Assembly: GCA_965649825.1 (NCBI GenBank)
Contig: OZ287694.1
Location: 1,178,001-1,242,000 of the forward strand
DNA length: 64,000 nucleotides
Direction of reading: 5' to 3'
Source of the DNA: Penicillus capitatus
Taxonomy: Eukaryota > Chlorophyta
Part shown: positions 42,920 to 53,597 of the stretch, one piece after another
Layout: each line of letters opens with the position of its first letter
Position numbering within the stretch: the first letter of the stretch is position 1
Program-made: the position numbers and the translations under genes
Notes under the pieces: generated by a model
Databases searched by the model: none
Told to the model about the DNA's origin: nothing
The model's input: only the letters and a program-made list of their open reading frames with translations

Positions 42920-44956
42920 ATGAGTTCTGAAGAACAGCGTCTTACCGTCTTTCGTCGAGCCTTCTCACACTTATTCGGTTTATCTCACTCTTTTGCACGC
43001 CACTGCCTGAGCATCATCTCCAGGACTGCAGCTCATACCACGCCTGTCGACGTTTCTGCTAAACCTCGCTGTCGCGCGACAGCTTTCACCCTCCGTCTAT
43101 GGCGTCCGTCTGCCTACCACATGTCACTCACTATATCGAGTGTCCTGCATGTAGCTGGCGGCTACTCGACTTCCACTGTTCAACACATCGCTCCTGTTGC
43201 TCAGTCGAGAGGCCTTTCGTCGAAGTTGTCTGCGAAAAGCGACGCATCCAGGAGCATCGAAAGATGAAGAGCTTCGATTAATATGGCCGCTGGCCCTCAA
43301 GCCGATTAAGTTCGGACTGTTGTTGGGGACGTGTGCTTTCTTTGTCTACCTCTTCGTGCATTCAGCAGAGGATGTGACGATTCCATGGTCCCTTCTCGGC
43401 GAACACGGTTCGGCATCTTAAGCTCATGGAGTCAGTCCATTGTCGTGATCGCATGGATCGGACGCTGTCTCTAGGACTAGCCATTGTCCTCGAACTCATG
43501 AGCGAGCCATTCTACATTGTGGCAGCCTTGTGGTTAGAATTCCGATTGAGAACGTGGGTGGAAGGCTCTGCCGTGTTGGCAAAGAGTCTTTGGACGTTTC
43601 TCGCAGCAACTTTTACCGAAAGGTAAATCTCTGATAGCGCTGCAGTCTGATACAAAATGTTGGCTACCAGAGATCAAGCATTAGCTATTGCGGATGGTCA
43701 CGTTGTCTATGCCTTGATTCTGCTCATAGGATATGCCACACTTTGGCCAAGAATTCGTTCCATAGTACCACCCTGCACAGCATGAGTCGCCACTCATGAA
43801 TTTCTGCATTCTCTGTTTCAGTTAAGTGCGGAGCAGGATTCATCCAGGAAAAGACAGGTGCCATTCGACAGGATGAAGCAACGTCTCTGGAGAGTCTTCT
43901 TTATACAAACGGTGCGTATCGTCGAGCGCCGACAGCAATATGCTGAACATGAAGACAGGTCGAGAAGCTCGTTTTGGGAGAGGGATCTAAGTATGTGTTG
44001 ATGTTCTACACGACAGTCTACGATGAAGGCGTCTTTGGATTGATCAGTAATTTGGGCTCTTTAGTCGTCCGTATCATTTTTCAGCCCTTTGAAGAAGCAG
44101 CCTTCACCACATTCAGCAGGTCGGTCCTCCATAGATGTCAGTCACTCTTATATCACACGGGTGCGAATAGGACTGGAGTTTCCCAATCTGCTAGCGATAT
44201 GGCCAAGATGCGCGATATGCTGTCGGTCATGATTCGCGGTATCTGTATTGTCGGTTTCTTGCCCGTCGTTTTCGGACCACCTTCTTCCTCGCTCTTCTTG
44301 CGACTCCTCTACTCCCAGCGATGGAGCGAGACAGAAGCTCCTGTCGTTCTTGCCTACTACTGCCCCTATATCGCACTGATGGCCTTGAACGGTCTTTTCT
44401 TACCCTCACTCAAAGATCTAACCCATGTCGTTGCTGCAGGTATCTGCGAGGCATTCGTGCATGCTGTCCTCGATGTGAAAGATCTCAAAGTCTCCAACGT
44501 GTTCATGATGATCTCCGCCGGATTCCATGTCGTGGTCAGTATTACCTTCATCAGATATGCCGGCGCTGTAGGACTGGTCCTAGCAGATAGCCTCAATATG
44601 CTCGGGCGCATAATCTTTGCCCTGTGGTCCTCTCGACGAAAGCCTTCTCTCTGTTCAGCTTCTTCTGTAGGTGCATTCGTCGTCATTTCCGATCCAAAGG
44701 AGACTTCAGCCTCCGAGCGCTGTTCCCTCATGGATCAACGCTTCTTTCAGGTTTCCTCGTTTCGGCAGCTCTGTTTGTCTGCAAGCAGTTTGTGGAAAAC
44801 ATTTCGAGATTCGAAACGCAGATCGCTGTATATGCCAGCCTCAGCTGCGCCCTTTTACTCCTATTCGGTTGGGTACTATGGAAGACGGAACAAAGTGTTT
44901 GGAACGAACTGCTTGCACTCAGACGAGATCAAGGGGATGATAAGAAAGATCGTTAG
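42920..44956 (+). CDS. RFT1: RFT1-like dolichol-oligosaccharide membrane protein
   Basis: Seven or more exons. Exon 1 is seven codons (MSSEEQ+). The join gives LQLIPRLSTFLLNLAVARQL and, after another intron, LAATRLPLFNTSLLLLSREA-FRRSCLRK, the diagnostic RFT1 start. Later exons carry ALKPIKFGLLLG, ELMSEPFYIVAALWLEFRL, VKCGAGFIQE, KLVLGEGSKYVLMFYT, LISNLGSLVVRIIFQPFEEA, VAAGICEAFVHAV and a last transmembrane hairpin (LSCALLLLFGWVLW). About 12 membrane segments. RFT1 is needed for N-glycosylation at the Man5GlcNAc2-PP-dolichol step on the ER membrane; whether it is itself the flippase is disputed. Converges with TSR2, with 63 bp between stops. Confidence 0.88.
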
Positions 44957-45019
44957 TTCTTCCAATCTCCGCGTCTGCCACGGCGGTCTGAATGTCTACG
45001 GATCTAATAACCACGAAGA

Positions 45020-45707
45020 TTATCTTCTTCGACGCGATGAGACGATCGTGAATCCTTCGCTGTCCGTTTCGGACGCTCTCTTTCGAGCCGGTTCACGTTG
45101 AATCGACATCGCATCCGGATCATCGATCATTTCGTCTTCTCCCTCCGAATCGGACGATTCTTCGATCGCAGGCTGCTCCTCCACATTCTGTCGACACATA
45201 TACCTTCATCGAGTGGACAAGAATCGCTGCCGAGCATACCTGTTTATGCGATGGTGGAAGTGCAGCTTCTTTAATTCTAAGAGACGCCAAGAGCGTCAGA
45301 TCGCCCCTTCGGCATTGATGATAGAGAGCGATTAGTGTTTCGGCCACCTGCGTGTCAGACCATCATAGATGAGGAGACCGTCGGATTGTGTGACTTCTGT
45401 CAGGCTTCCGTCCTCCGCTTCTGTATTGAAATCCTCTAACAGTGCGGCGAAGAGCTGGTCAGACAATGCAAAAATGTCTGGATCTGTGGCATAGTGTAAA
45501 AGAGCGACGGAATGATTTCGACAACGACGGACCCTTTTTGCAAAGAGTAAACCAGTAAAGGATGTCTTCCATGAATTCCTCGGCCTTCTCGGCGCTTTGG
45601 TTGCCACCCCAACGGTTTTCGACCGCCAATTGCAGCGCCGTCCAGCTCTTGAACACGAGCTGAACGCCCTCCACAAAATGATTCCATCGATCACTGTCCG
45701 ACGACAT
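45020..45707 (-). CDS. TSR2: Pre-rRNA processing protein TSR2
   Basis: Four exons, about 180 aa. ATG at 45705-45707 (MSSDSDRWNHFVEGVQLVFK). The core SWTALQLAVENRWGGNQSAE and FNTEAEDGSLTE is the WGG-type TSR2 signature. Joins CKK|DPDIFA, LTE|VAETLIALY and HKQ|NVEEQP keep frame. The tail is acidic (EESSDSEGEDEMIDD) and ends DSEGFTIVSSRRR, as in TSR2 orthologues. TSR2 chaperones free eS26 (Rps26) and delivers it to pre-40S particles. Divergent from the PSA2-like gene. Confidence 0.85.
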
Positions 45708-46017
45708 CTCGCGCAATCGAAGTTAATGCAAAGAGGACGAATCCGAAGCGACGGGTCACATCCACAGAAGAAGACACTCAAAACATCCCACATAGGATGA
45801 CATAGATCGCCTGCCTTACTTTCGATCCACTGACGCATATCGAAATGATGATCGACGAGAGGCAATCGAAGAACAAACTCGCCGATCGCGGAAATCGTTT
45901 CCTTCGATCGGCACTTCGACGTTCGCTCGTGTGTCATGCTTACGTCATAGCTCGATCGTCGTCGACCGCAGAGCGAGCCTTCTGCAAACATTGCACTCGA
46001 CTACAGTCTCGACACAG

Positions 46018-46723
46018 ATGGGTCTACGAAGCGTTCGGGTGAATCTAAATGGCCAGTCGAAGATTCAAAAAGCCCTCAAGCGGCGATGCGTGCCTTCGAG
46101 GACGTGTGCCTTTCGGCCACCTTCGTGCTGCAGTGCATCCATTTGCCCCACAAAGCACTCTCTCCATGTATCTCTATGTCTTAAGGTCAACGTGAAAGGG
46201 ATGACACCTCAGGCGAATCGCGTGGCGTCACTCGGCGTCACTTACTCGCATCCAGTGTCATCTCACCGGCGATTGTCTCCTCTGCCAGGGCAGATGAAGA
46301 TGAGATCGATCCGCGTGACATCTGTCCCGAATGTGTAGGAACCGGCGTCGTACTTTGTAAGGCATGTCTCACACTTCCCTCACGCATCAACACGATGGTG
46401 TTAGGCGATATGTGTGGTGGAACGGGCAAGTGGCGTGCTTTGAGTCGAAAGCGCGTCAAAGATACCTACGAATTTGTTGAATGTCCCCAGTGCTATGGCC
46501 GCGGTCTTCTTGTCTGCGGTCGCTGTTTTGGTACGATGACGACATCAGCGATCTCATCGAGCACTTTTCTTTAGGCAGTGGACTTCTCAACGTACGAGGG
46601 TTGTTGAGACGACCCGAAGCGCGGATCATGGTCGAACGTATGCAACATGGTGAAGTGAAGCCAGGAGAGGTCAAGGAACTTTTGCGTCAAGGAAAAGAAC
46701 GTCTTCAACAGCAACAACAATAG
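46018..46723 (+). CDS. PSA2-like thylakoid-lumen DnaJ-type zinc-finger protein
   Basis: Two or three exons; the 5' exon is uncertain (ATG 46018, MGLRSVRVN..., or 46049, [12 protein letters not shown]...). The next part has [20 protein letters not shown] then ADEDE, a twin-arginine lumenal signal with an ARA cleavage site. The mature protein has paired CxxCxGxG motifs: [41 protein letters not shown]. After a 46-nt intron come [20 protein letters not shown] and a Gln-rich end. Plant PSA2, a lumenal protein with this zinc-finger type, helps assemble photosystem I. I infer a similar thiol or assembly role. Confidence 0.7.
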
Positions 46724-46781
46724 GGAAACGCATGACCATAAAACAAAAAACGAATGCTTTGCGTTCTCTTTTTCTTTCTTC

Positions 46782-47642
46782 TCAGAAAAGAATGTGCGAA
46801 GGTACGATGCGACGGTGTAACGACAGACTGGCTGCAGGACTGGCAGTCTTTTCATGTTTGTCACTTGATTGTTCTCGCCTGCTGGCCGTGGAGTCAACAA
46901 GTTTTTTCGCCTTTTTGAGTTTCTTGAGCTGATCTTTAGGAATGGGCTTCCCCTGTTTCACGCGCTCGATCTCGCCGCGTAGATCACTAATGATCGTCGT
47001 AATGATCGACGCACACACTTTGTTCATGTATCCACGGAACCATTTGGGTGGCACAGCCTTTGGCATGATGCTCTGTTCCAGCGTGACTAGTGTTGCATTG
47101 GGCTTTGACGATGACATGAGAGATCGGACACGATAGCCGACATTGTTCCAGAGATTCGTACGGCCTGAGATCTCGTCAAGGGAGTGTTGATCGAACGGAC
47201 GGATCTCCCAACGGCCTTCAAAGTTTTTCATGACGCCTTCTTTGGCAAGCTTGAATTCGACGACGCCTTCCGGTCGGTCTTGATGTACGAAAAGACGCGT
47301 GAAGAAATATCCAGAAAAGAAAAGAAAACGCCACTGGGCTGCTTGTTCGACCTCAACCTTCTGACGCCCTTTGTGATCATCTTCGAGGACTTTGCGATAG
47401 GTGACGGCAGTGACGGTGCTGAAGTAACGAGAATTGTCGGGATCGACGAGAAGATCGAAAACCTGCTCTGGAGGAAAGTCGAGTTTGGCACGTAGTTGAA
47501 CTTTGCACATAAAGCCTTCAGGCTGCGTGACTGTTACTTTACAATCGTGGCGGTCCCACGTTTCGATGGTCGGAATCTCGACAACATCCACCGGATCGTC
47601 TACCGCGATCAAGCCGAACGCTCGATTCACATACAAAGACAT
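46782..47642 (-). CDS. START/SRPBCC-type (polyketide cyclase-like) lipid-binding protein
   Basis: Single long exon, 286 aa, ATG at 47640-47642 (MSLYVNRAFGLIAVDD). The central region (AKLDFPPEQVFDLLVDPDNS, FEGRWEIRPFDQ, LVTLEQSIMPKAVPP, RGYMNKVCASIITTIISDLR) fits the SRPBCC/polyketide-cyclase lipid-transport superfamily, including plant plastid relatives. A Lys-rich C-terminus follows (DQLKKLKKAKKLVD). No signal peptide; an unseen upstream exon cannot be excluded. Ligand unknown. Stop codons of this gene and the PSA2-like gene are 58 bp apart, converging. Confidence 0.7.
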   Translation of the reverse strand: MSLYVNRAFGLIAVDDPVDVVEIPTIETWDRHDCKVTVTQPEGFMCKVQLRAKLDFPPEQVFDLLVDPDNSRYFSTVTAVTYRKVLEDDHKGRQKVEVEQAAQWRFLFFSGYFFTRLFVHQDRPEGVVEFKLAKEGVMKNFEGRWEIRPFDQHSLDEISGRTNLWNNVGYRVRSLMSSSKPNATLVTLEQSIMPKAVPPKWFRGYMNKVCASIITTIISDLRGEIERVKQGKPIPKDQLKKLKKAKKLVDSTASRREQSSDKHEKTASPAASLSLHRRIVPSHILF

Positions 47643-48004
47643 CGCAATCGAGACCGATCCGATGACGCGATCGTCGATCTTGAGGTCCAGTCGTTATCAA
47701 CGATGATCGGAATCATGCCTGTAAATGCCTCGACTGTTAAATCGAAGCGATCGACACCACTATCGAAAGAGCGATCGACGAAAGATCCAAAAATGGGAGA
47801 AAGTCGCGTTGAAGCAGATGCGGTGGTTGCAGCAGATCCAATAGATGATGATCTCGAATGGCTGACTGCAGAAAAAGCCTTAGAACCGTCGTTACGTTAA
47901 GAAGGAGTTTCTCCATTGTAAAGATACCTGTTATTTAAAAAGTGTTTGTCTCCTTTTATCTCCGCTCTCACAACACGTCGTATGAAATATCCAAATGGTG
48001 AAAC
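47643..48004. other. Intergenic 5' flank of the SRPBCC gene
   Basis: About 360 bp; no gene supported. Confidence 0.35.
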
Positions 48005-48265
48005 CTAAGCACCGCGTTTCGAGGTAGGAATGCACGATCGAACATGATCGGACGATCGAAAAGCGATCGAGGACAGCGCTAAAGGGCAAGGTCTTCGCAA
48101 ACTAGACGGCGATACAGCTTCTGCAGTCGGAATGACCGTTATTTCTCGTATCGGTCCAGCGATTTCGGAGACAACGTTCCACAAAAGATTTCGATCGCCG
48201 TTCTCCGAGAGAATGAAGAATTCGATTGATTGAACATGATCGCCGAACCGTAATACGCATGTCAT
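48005..48265 (-). CDS. Possible 86-aa hypothetical protein
   Basis: ATG at 48263-48265 (MTCVLRFGDHVQSIEFFILS), one exon, ending SCIPTSKRGA. Composition is protein-like (SENGDRNLLWNVVSEIAGPI) and it is head-to-head with the MFS gene (78 bp apart). No family; could be a chance ORF in a promoter. Confidence 0.35.
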   Translation of the reverse strand: MTCVLRFGDHVQSIEFFILSENGDRNLLWNVVSEIAGPIREITVIPTAEAVSPSSLRRPCPLALSSIAFRSSDHVRSCIPTSKRGA

Positions 48266-48343
48266 CGATTTTTTGCCAACCGCCTACCATCGACTGGCAG
48301 GACACGCGGTGACACCCTACCTACATATCGCCAGAAAGGAACG

Positions 48344-49714
48344 ATGGATACAGAAGAAAATACTGCGTTAATCTGCCAAGGACGATCTTCTTTCGATTCG
48401 AACATCGGGCCGAGGACCGTTCGAAAACTCGACTGTCATTTCCTGCTTCTCCTCGTAATCGTCGTCTTTTTAGCCTATGCCGATCGCAGCAACATTGGCT
48501 ACGCAGCCAGAGATCTCTGCGATGAGCTTAATCTCACAAACGAGGAATATGGACTCGGTGTCAGTTTGTTTTATATCGGTTATCTCCTGACACAAGTCAT
48601 CGGAAATGTCCTGCTCAAGCGCCTCGGCGCTCCCATTTGGATTTCATTCATCGTTTTCTTATGGGGCATCGTCGCCACTTCTTTGGGATTCATTCAAAAC
48701 GCAACACAGTTCTATGTGCTCCGCGTCTTGTTGGGTGTCGCGGAGGGAGGGACCTTTCCAGCCATATGGTACATCATACCCATATTCTATCCTGCAGAGC
48801 ACATCACCAACGCGTACAGCGTTATCTTCTCCGCCATCGCTTTTTCGATGCCGCTCTCGTCACCCATCTCGGCAGGCTTGTTAAGTCTGGGTCCCGTCGT
48901 GGGCGTCGAAGGATGGAGATTACTCTTCATTGTGGAAGGCCTCATGCCAATCATCTACGCACTCTTTTTCTACTTTTATTTTCCTCCTAGTCCGAGAAAG
49001 GCTTCGTTTCTCGATGCCGACGAAAAGGAATGGATTGTCTCGGATCAGGAGAAGAAAGAAGGTGTGGCCGACGTTTCGGATTGGGAGGAGATCAAGGCCG
49101 TCGTGACCCATGGACCATGGAGGACATGTTCGTTGTGTTTTCTCATCCTCTTTGGTATCTACACCGGCCTCATGTTCTGGGCAACGCTGATTATTCATAA
49201 AATGCTCTATGGAGATGACGACGACGATGACGACACCAAGACCTGTGGCTCCGAGCACGGCAACGCTGCCATTGCCGTTCTCATGACTGCTATCCCATAC
49301 CTCGTGTCAGGTATCCTCTGCTTGCTGACACGGCGCTACGAAGTTCGAAATCGATCACGGCTTGCCGCGATGATCTTCGGACTCTCTGGCGTGATGCTGA
49401 TTTCGTGGGTCGGGATGGTTCATGCTCCCTTTGTCATCAGATTTGTGTTGCTGACATGCATCATTGCTGCGTCCTTCGTCGTCAGTGTCTATGTCACCGG
49501 ATTGATGATGGCATTGTCCAAAGCGTCTGCCCATTCCGCCGCTGCCTCCCTGTACAATACGATTGGAACTGTCGGTGCCGCTGTGTTTCCGCTCATCTTT
49601 GGGAAGCTGATGGACGTTGTTGGATCTGAAGTGGCAATGGCTTTCCCTGGGGGTCTTTGCTTTGTGGGAGCTCTCTTGATGCTCACTGTCAGGGATCCCT
49701 CGCTCACGGAGTGA
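48344..49714 (+). CDS. MFS transporter, anion:cation symporter (ACS) type
   Basis: Single exon, 456 aa, about 12 transmembrane helices. The N-terminus is cytosolic (MDTEENTALICQGRSSFDSN). TM1 ends YADRSNIGYAARDL, typical of the ACS/phthalate-permease group. VLLKRLGAPIWISF between TM2 and TM3 is the MFS motif-A region, and GVAEGGTFPAIWYIIPIFY is the TM4-5 signature. A long central loop separates two six-helix halves, with an Asp stretch (DDDDDDD) before CGSEHGN. It likely imports an organic anion; the substrate cannot be read from sequence. Confidence 0.85.
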   Translation: MDTEENTALICQGRSSFDSNIGPRTVRKLDCHFLLLLVIVVFLAYADRSNIGYAARDLCDELNLTNEEYGLGVSLFYIGYLLTQVIGNVLLKRLGAPIWISFIVFLWGIVATSLGFIQNATQFYVLRVLLGVAEGGTFPAIWYIIPIFYPAEHITNAYSVIFSAIAFSMPLSSPISAGLLSLGPVVGVEGWRLLFIVEGLMPIIYALFFYFYFPPSPRKASFLDADEKEWIVSDQEKKEGVADVSDWEEIKAVVTHGPWRTCSLCFLILFGIYTGLMFWATLIIHKMLYGDDDDDDDTKTCGSEHGNAAIAVLMTAIPYLVSGILCLLTRRYEVRNRSRLAAMIFGLSGVMLISWVGMVHAPFVIRFVLLTCIIAASFVVSVYVTGLMMALSKASAHSAAASLYNTIGTVGAAVFPLIFGKLMDVVGSEVAMAFPGGLCFVGALLMLTVRDPSLTE

Positions 49715-49961
49715 CTGAGCAAACAGATCGCTAAGAGAACCCAGATGTATACGCACAATTGCTTCATCCCTTATTGTTTTCATCGATGTGACGCACAATG
49801 AAAACCTGATTCTTGCCATATGCATTATCAGACATGCAAAAAGTACTGAGGGATAGCGAGATACCTATGAACACTCTATATTCAACGGAATGCCGTATGT
49901 TGGCTTGAGAATTCATTTTACGGCGACGCAAGGCAACGCTCTTGCTGAGAATGCGACGGCG
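49715..49961. other. Intergenic
   Basis: 3' flank of the MFS gene; nothing seen. Confidence 0.3.
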
Positions 49962-50249
49962 TCAACGGAGATCGTATGTCTGGTCGGCACTCCGTGTGAA
50001 ATGATGTCTTTGCGCATTACCTTGACGCGGATCCGTATTCTGTTTGTAGAGGTTATACTTCGACACCATCACCTGTTGTTGATAGTATTCGGCATGGTAT
50101 CCGTTCTCTCGCAATTGCATGTCGCACTTTGCATACCGATTGTCTGCGAGACATTTCGCTCTTGTGTTCGTCGCGCCAACAGCAAACGTATACCGTATCG
50201 ATCGACGGTACTCGCAAAAATTACAGCAAACCAGAAACAAATTTCCCAT
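49962..50249 (-). CDS. Possible 95-aa Cys-containing small protein
   Basis: ATG at 50247-50249 begins MGNLFLVCCNFCEYRR, an N-terminus suited to myristoylation and palmitoylation. The middle reads RAKCLADNRYAKCDMQLREN and the end HHFTRSADQTYDLR. Composition looks natural, but it overlaps a longer plus-strand ORF (49890-50417) of poorer quality and no family is recognised. Confidence 0.4.
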   Translation of the reverse strand: MGNLFLVCCNFCEYRRSIRYTFAVGATNTRAKCLADNRYAKCDMQLRENGYHAEYYQQQVMVSKYNLYKQNTDPRQGNAQRHHFTRSADQTYDLR

Positions 50250-50519
50250 AGCGTCGCACTCTCTGTCACTGTCCAGTTAGTTCGCTTCAACAAAAACAAA
50301 ACGCTTCTGTCTCGTGTCGCTATCGATTTTCTATCGTCGTTCGCCGGATGTTTCTCTATCGCTGTGGCGAGGATCTTTGCTAACGCGAGGATGCATGTTC
50401 TCGCCCCTTTTCTTTAAAGCGTAGATTCTTTCCTGCTAGTCGTCATCATAGACGTGGCGTCCACCTTTGCCTTCCAAAGATGTTTCTCATCAGACGGCAT
50501 TTTCGAACATTCCGTCGAG

Positions 50520-51881
50520 ATGCAGCCTCGCCCGCGATTGAGTGGACTCGATTCTACAGACCCGCCGTTCCGAACAGGGGTAGCGTCGCCTGCCACTACC
50601 TCCGCTAGCGATGCCCCGTCACTGCCAACAGTTCGTTTCTTAGACACCGTCGGCGCCGTACCCCGCAGTCGAAAGCGCAAGTCCGACAGCACGGAGCTCC
50701 CTATCGCCGCCCAGAATCTCCTTCCAGAATCCGAACTCTATTCCAAACTCCTTGAATACGAACGACGCGTCGACACGGTCATCGAAATGCGCAACGTCGA
50801 AGTGGCCGATGCTCTGCAACGCGTCGACCGTTTCAAATCTGTCCTGCGTATCTACATCTGGAACGAATCGCACTTACAGAAGGACCCCATGAAGGAATCG
50901 CCGTCCTCTTTCTGGAAGCTCAAGATTTCGGGAAAGCTCCTCCCTATGAAGCAGAAGCCAGGCGAAATCGCATCCAATATGGCAGAGATGGACAGTCATC
51001 AGGGACTGCCGTTTGCGCATTTCATCAAGAGCCTCGATGTGGAGGTGGATCCACAGAATACAAGCGGATCATCAACGAAGATCAAATGGATCAAGTCGAT
51101 GAACAGCGGAGATGAAGAGAAGGAAGTCTTTGAGGTGCTCAGACCCGGAGAGAAAGCATTGCCTGTCAAGATCTCTATCGTTTTCGACAATCAAGCTCCG
51201 ACGTTTCGCCTGACGGAACGTTTCGCCAAGCTCTTGGGCTTTGAGCTCGGCACGCGGTCCAAAGTGATTACGGAGCTTTGGAATTACATCAAAACAAAAA
51301 ACCTCCAGACGAACAAAGATCCCAGCGTCATCATGTGTGACCCAGATCTCAAAGCGTTGTTCGGTGGAGCCGAGTCGATGCCGCTGTCGATGATCTCTGG
51401 CAAACTCAACGATCTGTTGACGCCGGCGGACAAGGTCATTCTCGACTACACTATTCAGTTAGATGGATCGCCAGCTGTGTACGATGTGGAACTCGAACTG
51501 CCTTCAACTCTTCAGTCCCGTGCCACACTGCCCTTCTTCCAACGGCATACCCAGGACGCAGAGATTGCACGTCTGGATCACGTGATCGGAGATACGGGTG
51601 CCGAGATTCTGGAACGCAAGAGGAGACGGGCTTTCTTCATGGGCTTCTCTGAGAATCCCATCGAGTTCGTCAACACATTACTCAAGGCACAGAGCAAAGA
51701 AGTGAGTCGACCAGGTCTCGGTGTTTTGAATTGGAGTTTGAGCAAACAGGTCCGCCTGATTAAGAGACTCGGCGAACGTGACTGTTACGAGGTCGAAACG
51801 CAGACGGAGTTTTTCAAGGGCAAGTGGGTGGAGGACGCTGTGGTGAAGTACTTTCAACGACGTCTCGCTGCCGGCCATTGA
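50520..51881 (+). CDS. SWIB-domain chromatin remodelling subunit (BAF60/SMARCD/Swp73-like)
   Basis: Single exon, 453 aa. First ATG of the frame is at 50520 (MQPRPRLSGLDSTDPPF). Residues 70-120 contain LLEYERRVDTVIEMRNVEVA, the BAF60 helical region, followed by LRIYIWNESHL and a beta-rich WKLKISGKLL segment. The SWIB domain is TFRLTERFAKLLGFELGTRS...VITELWNYIKTKNLQ...LKALFG (about 225-310). The C-terminal part FFMGFSENPIEFVNTLLKAQ matches the BAF60 tail. It bridges SWI/SNF remodellers to transcription factors in the nucleus. Confidence 0.9.
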   Translation: MQPRPRLSGLDSTDPPFRTGVASPATTSASDAPSLPTVRFLDTVGAVPRSRKRKSDSTELPIAAQNLLPESELYSKLLEYERRVDTVIEMRNVEVADALQRVDRFKSVLRIYIWNESHLQKDPMKESPSSFWKLKISGKLLPMKQKPGEIASNMAEMDSHQGLPFAHFIKSLDVEVDPQNTSGSSTKIKWIKSMNSGDEEKEVFEVLRPGEKALPVKISIVFDNQAPTFRLTERFAKLLGFELGTRSKVITELWNYIKTKNLQTNKDPSVIMCDPDLKALFGGAESMPLSMISGKLNDLLTPADKVILDYTIQLDGSPAVYDVELELPSTLQSRATLPFFQRHTQDAEIARLDHVIGDTGAEILERKRRRAFFMGFSENPIEFVNTLLKAQSKEVSRPGLGVLNWSLSKQVRLIKRLGERDCYEVETQTEFFKGKWVEDAVVKYFQRRLAAGH

Positions 51882-51963
51882 TCAATATCCTGGGCCATAT
51901 ATAATGGTTGGCATTACCTGCGTCGGTTTAGAACTCTTTGGTATTGAATTTCACCTTTGCGTT

Positions 51964-53597
51964 ATGGAGAATCGCCGAAATCGTAAAAACGCCAACCAGG
52001 CTGCAAAAGGAGAGGTAGAAAGATTTCCGCGACGTTCAGCCCTCCATTGCGCTTCGCTCTCGCCCTCGACCACAGATTTCCGTTCTCATAGCCGTTCGTT
52101 GTGTTTTGCAGCAAGTGACAAAGCAGTTCGTCCGACTCTACTACGGTATTCTGAATACCCATCCAGAACAGCTGTTCCAATTCTACGGCGAGAATAGCAC
52201 GGTCATCGTGTCCGCATTCGGAACTGGTGCGCCGGCGACCTTCACGGACACGGCGGAATCTCGAGAGGCACGTGCCGAATGGAAGGGTTTTGGGTCGGTG
52301 AATGTGTGTTGTAGAATATTCGGCACCTTTTGAAGAAGGTCTTCACCGGCGCCACCTGCAAGATTAAGACAGCGTTACCCCAGTTCACGGTCGACGGTGG
52401 CGTCCTCTTGCTCGTTTCTGGCACATTGACCAAAGCCGCATCGTCATCTAAGGCACGAACATCCAACAAGGCACCTCTTTGAGCAGGAGACATGATGACA
52501 GGATGCGGATGAACATTGTTTCACTCAGGCGCTGGTCCTAGCGCCGCAAAAGAACGGCTACTATATCTTGAATGATACGCTCCATATCATGGGGAGCTTG
52601 ACGAACGTCGATGCCGCCGTCGGGCAGGGCGAAATCGAAGAAACCACGGTGCGATGCTCTCCCTCCCCTCTTGCACGTTAAATGGGCCGTGTGGATGGCA
52701 GGGGCAAATTGGACGATTCTATCCTTCCGTCAACGGCAGTCATTCCATGATGCCGATCACTCCTCGTCCAAAGCGCAGTGCCTTGTCGGGCTCACGCGGA
52801 AAGGAGCGAAGCATGTCGAGTGATGGCGATTTGGGGACGCACGAAATCAAAACGGATTCCGATTCCGACGCATCAAGCGATGGATCTTCGAAACAGGCAC
52901 AGACACCTCATGCGAGACAACGTACTGTTCAACCCGTAAGGCCCTTCTCTACCCGTCGTCCTTTTGTTGGATGGATGTATTGCCTTGATCCTGCAGAAAC
53001 TTCGCAAACCGTTCAAAGCAGTTCCTGCAGCGCCGGGTGGACCACATGCCAACGGCATTCCTCTCAATGTCAGCGTTGGCGTTCTTCCGCCGCAATCCGT
53101 CACGGGTCCATCAAAGACACCCGTCAATGGCAGCGATCCGCGCTCGATGAATGTGCCTCTGGGGCATGGCGTCTTTATTGCGCGTCTGCCGTTTGGTATA
53201 CAGGCTGACGAAGTGGAGAGAGCTTTCTCGACCTTCGGTCCCGTCCTCAACGGCGCTGACGGCATTCAAGTCCTTCCGGTCAATCAGATCTCAGCCGCCA
53301 GACAGTCGTATGTGTCTTTAGGTACGCGATGGACGCAATGGCTGCTACGCATTTGTGACGTTCGAGTCATGTGCGTCGGCGCAGGCGGCCATTGAGAAAG
53401 GAGCAATCGTCCAAGGCAAACGCGTGTTCGTCGAGCCGCGGTACCAACGTCAAGAAACGGTGGATCCGACGACGTACGGAATGACGACGAATGCCAGTTC
53501 GCATGCGACACAGCCGTCGCCTCCTCTATCTTCCCCTGCCCAGCTGCCTAGACATGCATCCCCAATCACAGCAACCTCGCAGCGTTTGCTCAATTGA
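51964..53597 (+). CDS. G3BP-like RNA-binding protein B (NTF2-like domain + RRM)
   Basis: About six exons. ATG at 51964 (MENRRNRKNANQAAKGE) joined by a roughly 95-nt intron to QVTKQFVRLYYGILNTHPEQ. NTF2 landmarks: LFQFYGENSTV, IKTALPQFTVDGGVLLLVSG, ALVLAPQKNGYYILNDTLHI. A Ser/Asp-rich linker follows, then an RRM with GHGVFIARLPFGIQADEVER and YVTFESCASAQAAIEKG, and a Gln/Ser/Pro tail. Same architecture and intron layout as the copy at 38786-40353; the RRM start is nearly identical but the linkers are unrelated, so this is an old duplication. Confidence 0.85.

Noticed and set aside
49890-50417. 175-aa plus-strand ORF
   Set aside because: Poor composition and no motif; the opposite strand gives a more protein-like reading.
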